Shown: positions 1-6,484, counted from the stretch's first letter. The stretch is 7,951 nucleotides of DNA from an uncultured Roseovarius sp. (GCA_913055965.1 CAJXKX010000076.1:1-7951); one strand, 5' to 3'. Notes: generated by a model from the sequence alone, not told the origin. Translations and numbers: made by a program.

Positions 1-222
1 CTTGAACAGGAACGCCTCTTCCTCCTCGTCGAGGAAGAGGCGGACCTCGTCGGCCAGGGCCTCGGGCGGGCCGTCCGGCGAGTCGACCAGCTCGAAGGCG
101 ACCTCGCGGGCGGTGTCGACCCACTCGCGGTGCGTGCGCAGGGACGCGAGCTTGAGGTCGTTGCGGCCCTTCTGGCGGGCACCGAGGATGGTGCCCTCGC
201 CGCGCAGGTCGAGGTCGCCGAC
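1..222 (-). CDS. recG: RecG ATP-dependent DNA helicase, C-terminal fragment
   Basis: Read on the minus strand, codons from about 222 down to 1 give an unbroken segment containing DLDLRGEGTILGARQKGRND, followed by LKLASLRTHREWVDTAREVAF and an acidic end with DEEEEAFLFK. This matches the C-terminal part of RecG, the helicase that remodels stalled forks and branched recombination intermediates. The family has a conserved (D/E)LxLRGxGxxxGxxQxG block followed by an LxxLxxDxxxxxxAR helix. The acidic, aromatic C-terminal style resembles actinobacterial RecG more than proteobacterial RecG; that is from memory and is an inference. The stop codon should lie just beyond the left edge. Upstream (above ~219 on the plus strand) the RecG similarity stops abruptly and plus-strand ProV-like coding begins, so the gene lacks its helicase motor here. 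The same codons read forward are also open but give a low-complexity protein resembling nothing. Confidence 0.78.
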
Positions 223-226
223 CTGC
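204..226. repeat. Inverted repeat at the RecG/ProV junction
   Basis: GCAGGTCG (204-211) and CGACCTGC (219-226) are perfect 8-base inverted copies with a 7-base loop. The element overlaps the point where RecG similarity on the minus strand ends and ProV similarity on the plus strand is about to begin. The left arm sits within RecG-like codons (DLDLR). It could be chance in GC-rich coding DNA or a trace of how the junction formed. Confidence 0.7.
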
Positions 227-234
227 CGCACCGC

Positions 235-309
235 GTGATCCGCGACGGCACGGCGATCGGACAGATCGACCGGCGCGCGGTGATCGACGTGCTCGTGGGG
301 CGGCGCTGA
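235..309 (+). CDS. Glycine betaine/choline ABC transporter ATP-binding subunit, C-terminal tail (ProV-like, truncated)
   Basis: The last ~24 codons before the TGA at 307-309 read VIRDGTAIGQIDRRAVIDVL-VGRR. This is the final strand and helix of a CBS domain as found at the C-terminus of ProV/OpuAA/ChoV-type ATPases, where a short xDGxxIGxIDR motif precedes the end of the protein. The stop overlaps the permease start by one base (TGATG at 307-311), the usual coupling in proV-proW operons, which supports the assignment more than the short sequence does. The frame stays open to position 1, but upstream of ~235 it no longer looks like a CBS domain; that stretch is the antisense of recG. The Walker A/B and signature regions are absent, so this is a remnant cut by the junction at ~219-237. 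Confidence 0.62.
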   Translation: MIRDGTAIGQIDRRAVIDVLVGRR

Positions 310-2294
310 TGGCGCGGCTGCTCAACCGCGGTGCTCTGTTCTGGGCCGCGCTACTGGCCGCGACCTGGGCGCTGTCGACCTGGTCTTTCCAGCTCTACAA
401 GGCGCTGGACGCGCGCTGGATCATCCGTTTTCCCGCGCAGTACGAACTGGCGCTCGATGCCCGGATCAGCGAATTTCTCGACTGGCTGGTAGGCAGCGCG
501 CATTTCGTCCTGTTCACCTTCCGTGACCTGACTCGGGCGATCGCCGCGGCGATCGAGGGGCCCTACCAGATCCTGCGCGACCTGCTGATCGAGGGTTTCC
601 AGCGCGGGCTGGGCGACGAGGCCGTGCAGATCGCCCCGCCGCTCAGCTGGATCGCGGTGATCGCCACCGCGATGGCCATCGGCCATTACGCGCGCGACTG
701 GCGGCTCGCCGCGCTGGTCGGCGCGTGCTTTGCCTATCTCGCGGTGTTCGGCCAATGGGAAAGCGCGATGGTGACGCTCGCCTCGGTGCTGATCGCGGTG
801 CCGATCGGGGCGTCGGGCGGGCTGGCGCTGGGGATCGCCGCCTATCGCGCCCCCTGGTTCGAGCGGCTGCTGCGGCCGCTGCTGGACCTGATGCAGACGG
901 TTCCGGTCTTTGCCTATCTCGTGCCGATCCTGATCCTGTTCGGCTTCGGCCCGGTGGCGGCGCTGGTGGCGACGGTGATCTACGCGATGCCGCCGATGGT
1001 GCGGGTGACGACGATGGCGCTGCACGGCGTGGCGCCCGAAATCCTCGAGGCGGGCCGGATGGCGGGCTGCACCCGCCGCCAGATGATGTGGAAGGTGCTG
1101 GTGCCTTCGGCGGTGCCGACGCTGATGGTCGGGGTCAATCAGGTGATCATGCTGACGCTCAACATGGTGATCATCGCCTCGATGATCGGCGCGGGCGGGC
1201 TGGGCTTCGACGTGCTGGCCTCGCTGCGCAAGCTCGATATCGGCGGCGGGATCGAGGCGGGGCTGGCGATCGTGGTGATGGCCATCGCGCTCGACCGCGC
1301 CAGCCAGGCCTTTGCCCGGCGCAACCGGCGGCACGCGCCCGCGGGCAACCTGCTGCAGCGGCATCCCTGGTCGGGGACCGCTTTCCTCGTGATCGCCGGG
1401 ACGTTCCTCCTCGGGCAAGCGGTGCCCGCGGTCCAGACCTATCCCGAGGCGCTGACCGTCACCACCGGGCCGTTCTGGTCGGACGCGATGGAATGGATCA
1501 ACGTCAATTTCTTCGACACCTTCGAGGCTGCCAAGACCGTCGTCCTGACCTGGGTCCTGCTGCCGGTGAAGCAGTTTTTCGGCGGCATTCCCTGGGGATG
1601 GGGCATCGTCGCAACGGGGCTGATCGCGTGGCGGGTGGGCGGCTGGCCGCTGGGGCTGCTCGCGATGCTGCTCAGCGGCTTCATCGCCGCCAGCGGGCTT
1701 TGGGGCAAGGCGATGGTCACGGTCTACCTGTGCGGGGTATCGGTGGTGATCGCCACGCTGATCGGCATCCCGCTGGGCATCCTGGCGGCCGAAAGGCCGC
1801 GCGCTGGCCGCGTGATCCTGGGGCTGATGGACACGCTTCAGACGCTGCCCTCCTTCGTCTACCTTATCCCGGTCGTCATGCTGTTCCGCGTAGGCGATTT
1901 CAGCGCGATGATCGCGGTCATCCTCTACGCCCTCGCCCCCGCCGTGCGCTACGCGGCGCATGGCGTGCGCGACGTGCCCGAACCGCTGCTCGAGGCCGGA
2001 CGGATGGCCGGTTGCACCCGCGCGCAACTGCTGTGGCGGATCAAGCTGCCGCTGGCCACGCCGCAGCTTCTGCTGGGGCTCAACCAGACGATCATGCTGG
2101 CGTTGTCGATGCTGGTGATCACCGCGCTGGTGGGCACGCGCGATCTCGGACAGGAGGTCTATATCGCCCTGACCAAGGCCAATGCCGGGCAGGGTATCGT
2201 CGCCGGTCTGGGGGTCGCCTGCATCGCGATCATCGCCGACCGGATCGTCAACGCGCTGGCCGAGGGACAGCGCAAACGCCTGGGGCTTGCCTGA
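309..2294 (+). CDS. Fused double-domain ABC permease, glycine betaine/choline (ProW/ChoW) type
   Basis: A 661-residue inner-membrane protein containing two complete binding-protein-dependent permease domains in one chain. Each half has a hydrophobic lead-in with a W-(E/G)-(S/K)-AMVT segment, a (M/L)QT(V/L)P-F-YL(I/V)P segment, and the cytoplasmic EAA loop that docks on the ATPase. The two EAA loops are nearly identical (LEAGRMAGCTR with E247 and E562), 315 residues apart. The first half ends ProW-like (MIGAGGLGFDVL, then IALDRASQ); the second ends ChoW-like (VGTRDLGQEVYIALTKA). ProW-type subunits are normally single-domain (about 280-400 residues) and pair as homodimers, so this chain should form both halves of the pore itself. 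ATG 309 overlaps the stop of the proV-like tail, and its own stop overlaps the kinase start at 2294. Substrate is likely a betaine, choline or related methylated amine; which one is not readable. No periplasmic binding domain is fused, so a separate one is expected upstream. Confidence 0.9.
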   Translation: MARLLNRGALFWAALLAATWALSTWSFQLYKALDARWIIRFPAQYELALDARISEFLDWLVGSAHFVLFTFRDLTRAIAAAIEGPYQILRDLLIEGFQRGLGDEAVQIAPPLSWIAVIATAMAIGHYARDWRLAALVGACFAYLAVFGQWESAMVTLASVLIAVPIGASGGLALGIAAYRAPWFERLLRPLLDLMQTVPVFAYLVPILILFGFGPVAALVATVIYAMPPMVRVTTMALHGVAPEILEAGRMAGCTRRQMMWKVLVPSAVPTLMVGVNQVIMLTLNMVIIASMIGAGGLGFDVLASLRKLDIGGGIEAGLAIVVMAIALDRASQAFARRNRRHAPAGNLLQRHPWSGTAFLVIAGTFLLGQAVPAVQTYPEALTVTTGPFWSDAMEWINVNFFDTFEAAKTVVLTWVLLPVKQFFGGIPWGWGIVATGLIAWRVGGWPLGLLAMLLSGFIAASGLWGKAMVTVYLCGVSVVIATLIGIPLGILAAERPRAGRVILGLMDTLQTLPSFVYLIPVVMLFRVGDFSAMIAVILYALAPAVRYAAHGVRDVPEPLLEAGRMAGCTRAQLLWRIKLPLATPQLLLGLNQTIMLALSMLVITALVGTRDLGQEVYIALTKANAGQGIVAGLGVACIAIIADRIVNALAEGQRKRLGLA

Positions 2295-3163
2295 TGGACC
2301 CGACCGACCGCGCTGCCGCGCTCAGCTGCTTTCGCGCCCCCGAGGAGATCGAGATTCTCGGCGGCGGGATCACCAACATCAACCTGCGGGTCCGCGACGG
2401 CGACCGTGCCTTCGTCGTGCGGCTGGGAGCCGACATCCCCGAACACGGCGTCATGCGCTGGAACGAACTGGCGCTCAGCCGCGCCGCCGAGGCTGCCGGG
2501 GTGTCTCCGGCGGTGGTGCATCACGAGCCGGGCGTGCTGGTGCTGGAGCATATCGCGGCACAGACGTTCGGCGAGGCCGATGTGCGCGACCCCGCGAACC
2601 TGCCGCGGATCGTGAGCCTCGTCGCGCGGGCGCATCGCGACCTCGGCGCGCATCTCGTCACGCCGGTACTGGCCTTCTGGCCGTTCCAGGTAATCCGCAG
2701 CTATGCCAGCCGGCTGGAGGCCGACGCAAGCCCGCACGCCGCCACGCTGCCGCGTCTGCTCGACGAGGCGCGCGCGCTCGAGCGGGCGGCGGGACCGGTC
2801 GATCTCGTGATCGGCCACAACGATCTTCTGGCCGCCAACATCCTCGACGACGGCACGCGGCTGTGGCTGATCGACTGGGAATACGGCGGCGTCAACACGC
2901 CGCTGTTCGATCTCGCCGGGCTGGCGGGCAATAACGGCCTGTCCGAGGCGCAGGAGCGCGCCATGCTGGAACAGTATTTCGAGAGCCCGCCAGACCGGCA
3001 CTGGCGCCCCTACCAGGCGATGAAATGCGTCTCGCTGCTGCGCGAGGTGCTTTGGTCCATGACCTCGGAAATCCATTCCGAACTGGATTTCGACTATGCC
3101 GCCTACACCGCAGACTACATGGGCAGGCTGGACGCCGCGCTCGCCGATTTCCGCAACAGTTGA
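2294..3163 (+). CDS. Choline/aminoglycoside kinase-family phosphotransferase
   Basis: A 289-residue soluble protein of the APH/choline kinase fold. Visible motifs are the ATP-loop GGGITNINLR (residues 23-32, the LxGGxTNxxY/F type typical of LicA-like choline kinases), the catalytic GHNDLLAANIL (H175, catalytic base candidate D177, metal-ligand candidate N182), and the IDWEYGG block (D194, equivalent to the DFG aspartate). All key residues are present, so it should be an active ATP-dependent kinase. ATG 2294 overlaps the permease TGA (2292-2294), implying translational coupling; an in-frame extension upstream to 725 exists only because the alternative frame through the permease is open. Its place between a betaine/choline-type permease and an amine demethylase suggests the substrate is choline or another hydroxylated amine (inference). 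Antibiotic kinase activity is not suggested by this context. Confidence 0.85.
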   Translation: MDPTDRAAALSCFRAPEEIEILGGGITNINLRVRDGDRAFVVRLGADIPEHGVMRWNELALSRAAEAAGVSPAVVHHEPGVLVLEHIAAQTFGEADVRDPANLPRIVSLVARAHRDLGAHLVTPVLAFWPFQVIRSYASRLEADASPHAATLPRLLDEARALERAAGPVDLVIGHNDLLAANILDDGTRLWLIDWEYGGVNTPLFDLAGLAGNNGLSEAQERAMLEQYFESPPDRHWRPYQAMKCVSLLREVLWSMTSEIHSELDFDYAAYTADYMGRLDAALADFRNS

Positions 3164-3170
3164 GGATGCC

Positions 3171-5603
3171 ATGACCCTTCCCTCGTCATCGAAAATCGTC
3201 ATCGTCGGCGGCGGCATCATCGGCTGCTCGACCGCCTATCACCTGGCGGCGGCGGGCCGCGAGGTGCTTCTGATCGAGCAGGCGAAACTGACCTCCGGCT
3301 CCACCTGGCACGCCGCGGGGCTGGTCGGGCAACTGCGCTCGAACGCCAACATCACCCAGCTTCTGGGCTACTCCATCGATCTCTACGACCGGCTCGAGGC
3401 CGAGACCGGCCTTGCCACCGGCTGGAAGATGAACGGCGGGCTGCGGCTGGCCTGCAACGCCGAACGCTGGACCGAGGTGAAACGGCAGGCCACGACCGCG
3501 CACAGCTTCGGGCTGGACATGCAATTGCTCGGCCCGCAGGAGGCGCAGGATCTCTGGCCGCTGATGGATATCGGCGACGTGGTGGGCGCGGCCTTCCTGC
3601 CGACCGACGGGCAGGCCAACCCCTCGGACATCGCGCAGGCGCTGGCGAAGGGCGCGCGGAAGCACGGCGCGCAGATCGTCGAGGACTGCGCGGTCACGGC
3701 GATCCTCACCGAGGGCGGCAGGCTGACCGGTATCGAGACCGCGCAAGGCGCGGTGACCTGCGAAAAGCTGGTCCTGTGCTGCGGGCAATGGACGCGCGCG
3801 CTCGCAAGGACGATCGGCGTCACCGTGCCGCTGGTCTCGGTCGAGCATCAGTACATGGTGACAGAGCCGTTCGGCGTGCCCTCCACCCTGCCGACGCTGC
3901 GCGATCCGGACCGGCTGACCTATTACAAGGAAGAGGTCGGCGGGCTGGTGATGGGCGGCTACGAGCAGAACCCGATCCCCTGGGCCACCGGCGGCATTCC
4001 GCACCCGTTCGACTTTCGCCTGCTCGAGTCGAATTTCGACCATTTCGAACAGCTTGTGGATCTCGCGCTGCCGCGCGTCCCCAAGCTGCGGGAGGCGGGG
4101 ATCAAGCAGCTCATCAACGGCCCCGAAAGCTTTACCCCCGACGGCAATTTCATCCTCGGCGAGGCGCCCGAGATTCGCAACGTCTTTGTCGGGGCGGGGT
4201 TCAACGCCTTCGGCATCGCCGCGGGCGGCGGCGCGGGCATGGCGCTTGCGGAATGGGTGGACAAGGGCGCGCCGCCCTACGATCTCTGGCCGGTGGATAT
4301 CCGCCGCTTCGGCCGCCCGCATACCGATACCGACTGGGTGCGCACCCGGACGCTGGAAGCCTACGGCAAGCACTACACCATGGCCTGGCCGTCGGAAGAG
4401 CACGAGAGCGGACGGCCCTGCCGCCGCTCGCCGCTCTACGACAAGCTGAAGGCCGCGGGCGCGGTGTTCGGCGAGAAACTGGGCTGGGAGCGGCCCAACT
4501 GGTTCGCCGGGCCGGGCGAGGACGCCCGCGACATCTACACGTTCGCGCGGCCGAACTGGCACGAGCCGGTGGGCCGCGAACACCGCGCCGCGCGCGAGTC
4601 GGCGGCACTGTTCGACCAGACGTCGTTTGCCAAGTTCATCCTCAAGGGCCCCGATGCCGAGGCCGCGCTGGGATGGATCGCCGCCAACCGCGTGGACCGG
4701 CCGGTGGGGCGGGTGATCTATACCCAGATGCTCAACGACCGGGGCGGGATCGAATGCGATCTCACCTGCGTGCGCACCGCGCCCGACGAATACTACATCG
4801 TCACCGGCACCGGCTTCGCCACGCATGATTTCGACTGGATCGCGCGCAACATCCCCGCCGGGATGAACGCGCAGCTTGTCGATGTGACCTCGTCGAACAG
4901 CGTGCTGTCGCTCTTTGGCCCGAAGGCCCGCGATATCCTCGCCGCCGTCACCCGTGACGACGTGTCGAACGCGGGCTTTCCCTTTGCCACGGCGCGGCGG
5001 ATCGGCATCGCGGGCTGTCCCGTGCTGGCGCTGCGGATCACCTATGTGGGCGAGCAGGGCTGGGAATTGCACCTGCCCGCGGAATACGCCTGCACCGTGC
5101 ACGACGCCCTGCAGGCGGCGGGGGCCGCGCACGGGCTGCGCAATGCCGGCTACCGCGCGATCGAGACCCTGCGGCTGGAAAAAGGCTATCGTGCCTGGGG
5201 GGCGGATATCGGGCCCGATCACACGCCCGACGAGGCCGGGCTGGGATGGGCGGTCAAGCTGCGCAGCAACATCGATTTCAAGGGCCGCGCCGCGGTGCAG
5301 GCGCAGCGCGAGACCGGCGTGAAGAAAATGCTCGCCACCTTCACCACCGATCCCGGGGTGATCCTGTCGGGGCGCGAGACGATCTATCGCGACGGCGTGC
5401 GCTGCGGCTGGCTGAGTTCGGGCGGTTACGGCCATACCCTGGGCCGGAGCATCGGCATGGGCTACGTGCGCGATCCCGGGGGCGTGGACCGCGATTACGT
5501 GCTGTCGGGCCGCTACGAGCTCGAGGTCGCGACAGAGCGCTTCCCCGCCGAGGTGACGCTCGCGCCGCTCTATGACCCGGAGATGACGCGCATCAAGGCC
5601 TGA
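3171..5603 (+). CDS. FAD-dependent amine demethylase with GcvT domain (dimethylglycine/sarcosine dehydrogenase family)
   Basis: An 810-residue two-part enzyme. Residues ~8-400 form a DAO-type FAD oxidoreductase: dinucleotide motif VGGGIIG (12-18), the SGSTWHAAGL block whose His47 matches the histidine that covalently holds FAD in dimethylglycine and sarcosine dehydrogenases, NGPESFTPDGNF (316-327), and the FAD-closing GAGFNAFGIAAGGG (341-354). A linking FAO_M-type segment (about 400-460) leads to a C-terminal aminomethyltransferase (GcvT) fold. In that fold, GGIECDL carries D530, equivalent to the conserved folate-site aspartate, followed by GEQGWELHLP and a final barrel. Expected chemistry is oxidative removal of an N-methyl group with capture of the one-carbon unit by tetrahydrofolate. 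Start 3171 is chosen because GAGG at 3162-3165 sits 5 bases upstream and the protein then begins as family members do. Close alternatives are sarcosine dehydrogenase or 4-methylaminobutanoate oxidase; the adjacent betaine-type permease favours dimethylglycine or a similar substrate. Confidence 0.9.
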   Translation: MTLPSSSKIVIVGGGIIGCSTAYHLAAAGREVLLIEQAKLTSGSTWHAAGLVGQLRSNANITQLLGYSIDLYDRLEAETGLATGWKMNGGLRLACNAERWTEVKRQATTAHSFGLDMQLLGPQEAQDLWPLMDIGDVVGAAFLPTDGQANPSDIAQALAKGARKHGAQIVEDCAVTAILTEGGRLTGIETAQGAVTCEKLVLCCGQWTRALARTIGVTVPLVSVEHQYMVTEPFGVPSTLPTLRDPDRLTYYKEEVGGLVMGGYEQNPIPWATGGIPHPFDFRLLESNFDHFEQLVDLALPRVPKLREAGIKQLINGPESFTPDGNFILGEAPEIRNVFVGAGFNAFGIAAGGGAGMALAEWVDKGAPPYDLWPVDIRRFGRPHTDTDWVRTRTLEAYGKHYTMAWPSEEHESGRPCRRSPLYDKLKAAGAVFGEKLGWERPNWFAGPGEDARDIYTFARPNWHEPVGREHRAARESAALFDQTSFAKFILKGPDAEAALGWIAANRVDRPVGRVIYTQMLNDRGGIECDLTCVRTAPDEYYIVTGTGFATHDFDWIARNIPAGMNAQLVDVTSSNSVLSLFGPKARDILAAVTRDDVSNAGFPFATARRIGIAGCPVLALRITYVGEQGWELHLPAEYACTVHDALQAAGAAHGLRNAGYRAIETLRLEKGYRAWGADIGPDHTPDEAGLGWAVKLRSNIDFKGRAAVQAQRETGVKKMLATFTTDPGVILSGRETIYRDGVRCGWLSSGGYGHTLGRSIGMGYVRDPGGVDRDYVLSGRYELEVATERFPAEVTLAPLYDPEMTRIKA

Positions 5604-5642
5604 GAGCGCGCCGACCCGCCCTGCCTCGCGCTGCCTCGCGGA
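5604..5642. other. Convergent intergenic gap
   Basis: Thirty-nine bases separate the stop of the demethylase (plus strand) from the stop of the cyclic-nucleotide-binding protein (minus strand). The gap must hold whatever transcription end signals exist for both genes. I see no stem-loop with a T-run in either direction; about half of the gap is a two-copy tandem repeat. Confidence 0.8.
5621..5640. repeat. Two-copy 10-bp tandem direct repeat
   Basis: CTGCCTCGCG occurs twice with no spacer, in the gap between two converging genes. It is a minimal perfect duplication, most simply explained by replication slippage in non-coding DNA. There is no sign of further copies on either side. Confidence 0.9.
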
Positions 5643-6266
5643 TCATGTCGCCTGCGGCTGGGCCGCGTTGGCGACAAGCCGCTTGGTGACGGTGCGCATC
5701 ACCGCCATGGCGAATTTGGGGTCTTCGTATTGCAGGCGGGTGAACCGCTTCTCGTCGAGTTCGTAGACGACCGTATCCTCGAGGCACCGGACCGTCGCCG
5801 AGCGCACGGCGCTGGCGTTGAAGAACGCCATCTCGCCGAAAATCTTGCCCGCGGGCACGGTCACGTTCTGATCCTCGACCTCGACGCACCCCTCGGCCAG
5901 GTAATACAGGCTGTCGACCGGGTCGCCCTTGTTGAAGATCACGTTGCCCGCCTCGATCACCCGTTTCTTGCCATAGGCCATCGCGGCCGAGAAATCGGGC
6001 TCCGACTCGTCGGTCATATGCGTGACCAGCCTGCGCAGCGCGACGATTTCATACAGGCGGTAGGCGTTGATCGGCAGCAGCACGATCTCGATCACCAGCA
6101 GCGGCCAGAGCTGGAACATGCCGCTGTAGACGATGAAGCAGACGGAGGACACCATCGCGAGTATCCGCAGCGGGATCATGGAATGCATCGCGAAGGTGGC
6201 CAGCTTCGAGACGGCGGCGAGCCAGCCGACGGCCTCGATGAACTGGTGTGAGGTGAGGAATTCCAT
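5643..6266 (-). CDS. Membrane-anchored cyclic-nucleotide-binding domain protein
   Basis: A 207-residue protein. Residues ~9-75 hold about three hydrophobic segments (around 9-27, 31-50 and 52-69), the second and third joined by GMFQLWP. Residues ~92-195 form a Crp-type cyclic-nucleotide-binding domain: AGNVIFNKGDPVDSLYYLAEG (106-126) is the classic entry, and FGEMAFFNASAVRSATV (143-159) is a phosphate-binding cassette with E145 for the ribose and R155-S156 for the cyclic phosphate, all present. There is no helix-turn-helix, kinase or other output domain, so it is not a Crp/Fnr regulator. It probably senses cAMP or cGMP at the inner membrane and acts through a partner (inference). Start 6266 is preferred because AGGAG lies 9 bases upstream and the hydrophobic region begins soon after; a longer frame back to 6410 adds only basic, unconserved-looking sequence. 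It is transcribed in the same direction as the MATE gene but 218 bases away. Confidence 0.85.
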   Translation of the reverse strand: MEFLTSHQFIEAVGWLAAVSKLATFAMHSMIPLRILAMVSSVCFIVYSGMFQLWPLLVIEIVLLPINAYRLYEIVALRRLVTHMTDESEPDFSAAMAYGKKRVIEAGNVIFNKGDPVDSLYYLAEGCVEVEDQNVTVPAGKIFGEMAFFNASAVRSATVRCLEDTVVYELDEKRFTRLQYEDPKFAMAVMRTVTKRLVANAAQPQAT

Positions 6267-6484
6267 TGGCCTGATCTCCTGATGAGCCGGGCGCGCTCGG
6301 GGGCGATTCACGCGCCGGGCAAGACAATGCGGCATCGGTAACAGTTTCGCGAGGCACAATACACAACCCGGGGCCTTGCGCACAGGCATCGGCCGGCACC
6401 CTGCCCGCATCCCGGGCAGGCACCGCAGGAAAGCGGCCCGTCATCCCCCGTCCGGGCAAGCCGTCAGCGCCGCCAGCACCGCGA
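6267..6484. other. Intergenic region between the MATE gene and the cyclic-nucleotide-binding gene
   Basis: This 218-base spacer lies downstream of the MATE stop and upstream of the 6266 start, both on the minus strand. It contains a strong hairpin (6400-6420) near the MATE end and, at ~6330-6370, a patch with less GC than its surroundings that is a plausible place for the promoter of the downstream gene. The best hexamer pair there on the minus strand (TTGTGT at 6366-6361 and TGTTAC at 6343-6338, 17 bases apart) matches consensus only half-way, so no promoter is called. A ribosome site (AGGAG) is present just before 6266. No small gene with coding character is visible. Confidence 0.6.
6400..6420 (-). 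terminator. Terminator-like hairpin downstream of the MATE gene
   Basis: A perfect 8-bp inverted repeat, CCTGCCCG and CGGGCAGG, encloses a 5-base loop. It lies 64 bases past the MATE stop codon and would end transcription from that gene before the cyclic-nucleotide-binding gene. The stem is almost all G-C, but there is no T-run after it on either strand, so it is an imperfect intrinsic terminator. It could instead be an mRNA 3'-end stabilising stem. Confidence 0.45.

Noticed and set aside
2..238. A 78-codon serine/arginine-rich open frame on the plus strand at the left edge
   Set aside because: It is a frame shadow of the RecG segment on the minus strand, with no domain character.
351..2027. 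A 558-codon open frame on the minus strand antisense to the permease
   Set aside because: The translation is a hydrophilic run of H, R, D and Q with no fold-like pattern, as expected for the complement of a hydrophobic GC-rich membrane protein.
725..2293. Upstream in-frame extension of the kinase to position 725
   Set aside because: It overlaps the permease in another frame and gives low-complexity G/A/R/D sequence. The kinase fold begins right after ATG 2294, which also forms the typical TGATG overlap.
2294..3163. Reading the phosphotransferase as an aminoglycoside resistance gene
   Set aside because: The ATP loop and the operon context fit choline-kinase-like small-molecule metabolism. 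Nothing in the neighbourhood indicates a resistance cassette or mobile element.
3096..3170. Earlier start for the demethylase at 3096
   Set aside because: The added 25 residues lie inside the kinase coding sequence and do not resemble the family. ATG 3171 has a GAGG ribosome site at good spacing, and the FAD motif starts 12 residues later.
3186..5435. A 749-codon open frame on the minus strand antisense to the demethylase
   Set aside because: It is the mirror of a GC-rich, third-position-biased gene. Its translation is rich in R, H, G, A and D with no recognisable domain, while the plus strand encodes a complete known enzyme.
6338..6366. Possible sigma-70-type promoter (TTGTGT, 17 bases, TGTTAC on the minus strand)
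   Set aside because: Each hexamer matches only about three of six consensus positions. In a lower-GC patch such a match is expected by chance, so it is mentioned in the intergenic entry but not called.
6267..6410. Longer start (6410) for the cyclic-nucleotide-binding protein
   Set aside because: The extra 48 residues are basic and proline/cysteine-rich without fold character, would run through the hairpin and intergenic patch, and ignore the AGGAG site placed correctly for ATG 6266.
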